Origin: Struthio camelus
Lineage: Eukaryota; Chordata; Aves; Struthioniformes; Struthionidae
DNA length: 64,000 nucleotides
Direction of reading: 5' to 3'
Assembly: GCF_040807025.1 (NCBI RefSeq)
Contig: NC_090952.1
Span: forward strand, 23,061,068-23,125,067
In this document: piece by piece, positions 63,679 to 64,000 of the stretch
Position numbering within the stretch: position 1 is the stretch's first letter
Layout of the letters: each line of letters begins with the position of its first letter
The notes under the pieces: generated by a model
Seen by the model: the letters and a program-made list of their open reading frames with translations, nothing else
Database searches by the model: none
Told to the model about the DNA's origin: nothing
Translations under genes and position numbers: made by a program

Positions 63679-63952
63679 CTGCAAAAAAGGGAAGTATGCA
63701 TTTAATAAGGAGCTCTGTGAGCGCTGAAACTAATGAGGCCTGGTTTCCAAAATAACTCTCATATATGGTTCTGTGATACCTAGTAAGGGACTTTCCCTTA
63801 ATGCCCGTTACTTTCCCCCACTAAGGACATTCATAGAGTCTCTCCACTTGGCTGCCTTTTTTTTCATGCATGCTTTAGAAATTTAATGTCTTCAAGACTT
63901 CAACATTTCTGCTGAATTCCGATGAAACTGGTCATTGTTTCCCAAATTAATA

Positions 63953-63984
<32 letters not shown>

Positions 63985-64000
63985 ACGCACACACGCAAAG
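63679..64000 (-). other. ADGRG4: ADGRG4 intron running off the window
   Basis: No exon is seen between the TM5-7 exon and the right edge. The last 46 bases are a CA microsatellite. Confidence 0.7.
63952..63997. repeat. (AC)n microsatellite
   Basis: About 15 clean AC units followed by ACGC and ACAG variants up to the window edge. Confidence 0.95.

Noticed and set aside
1-64000. CRISPR arrays, operons, prophage or other prokaryotic systems
   Set aside because: The window is vertebrate nuclear DNA with spliced genes. No spaced-repeat arrays or bacterial gene clusters are present.

Overview
The window looks like vertebrate nuclear DNA from a sauropsid, most likely a bird, with a crocodilian as second choice. 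The reasons are spliced protein genes with GT-AG introns, CpG-island promoters, CR1 LINE tails as the only clear interspersed repeats, and no mammalian SINEs. All species statements are inference from repeats and protein similarity recalled from memory.

Four genes lie head-to-tail on the minus strand, in the order known from human Xq26.3 (ADGRG4 - BRS3 - HTATSF1 - VGLL1). From high to low coordinate they are: the 3' end of the adhesion GPCR gene ADGRG4 (three exons seen, 63678 down to 60124; the gene continues past the right edge); the complete three-exon coding region of bombesin receptor subtype-3, BRS3 (50069 to 45514, 396 aa); the complete nine-exon coding region of the U2 snRNP-associated factor HTATSF1 (38261 to 26433, 450 aa); and VGLL1, a TEAD co-factor of the vestigial-like family (two coding exons, 16782 to 15516; the last exon was not found). 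Splice phases agree at every junction joined in BRS3, HTATSF1 and VGLL1, and also at the ADGRG4 junctions.

The HTATSF1 promoter sits in a strong CpG island (about 37.85-38.9 kb) with a 14-unit GCC/CGG repeat just upstream of the start codon. Below its stop codon lies 4.4 kb of AT-rich sequence that could be a long 3' UTR. The left 15 kb, downstream of VGLL1, has no gene I can recognise but holds several GC- and CpG-rich blocks (3.8-5.0, 6.8-7.7, 8.1-9.0 and 9.3-10.5 kb). These are the least explained part of the window. The 39.0-45.5 kb and 50.1-60.1 kb intergenic stretches hold only degraded repeats: three CR1 3' ends of apparently different age, older sauropsid repeat scraps, and simple repeats.

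The four genes are not a functional pathway. They share a conserved linkage block: two receptors, a splicing factor and a transcription co-factor. I found no sign of a new multi-gene system. The points most worth following are the CpG-rich gene-free flank, the short HTATSF1 tail that keeps the terminal acidic serine motif, and the CGG repeat in the HTATSF1 5' region.
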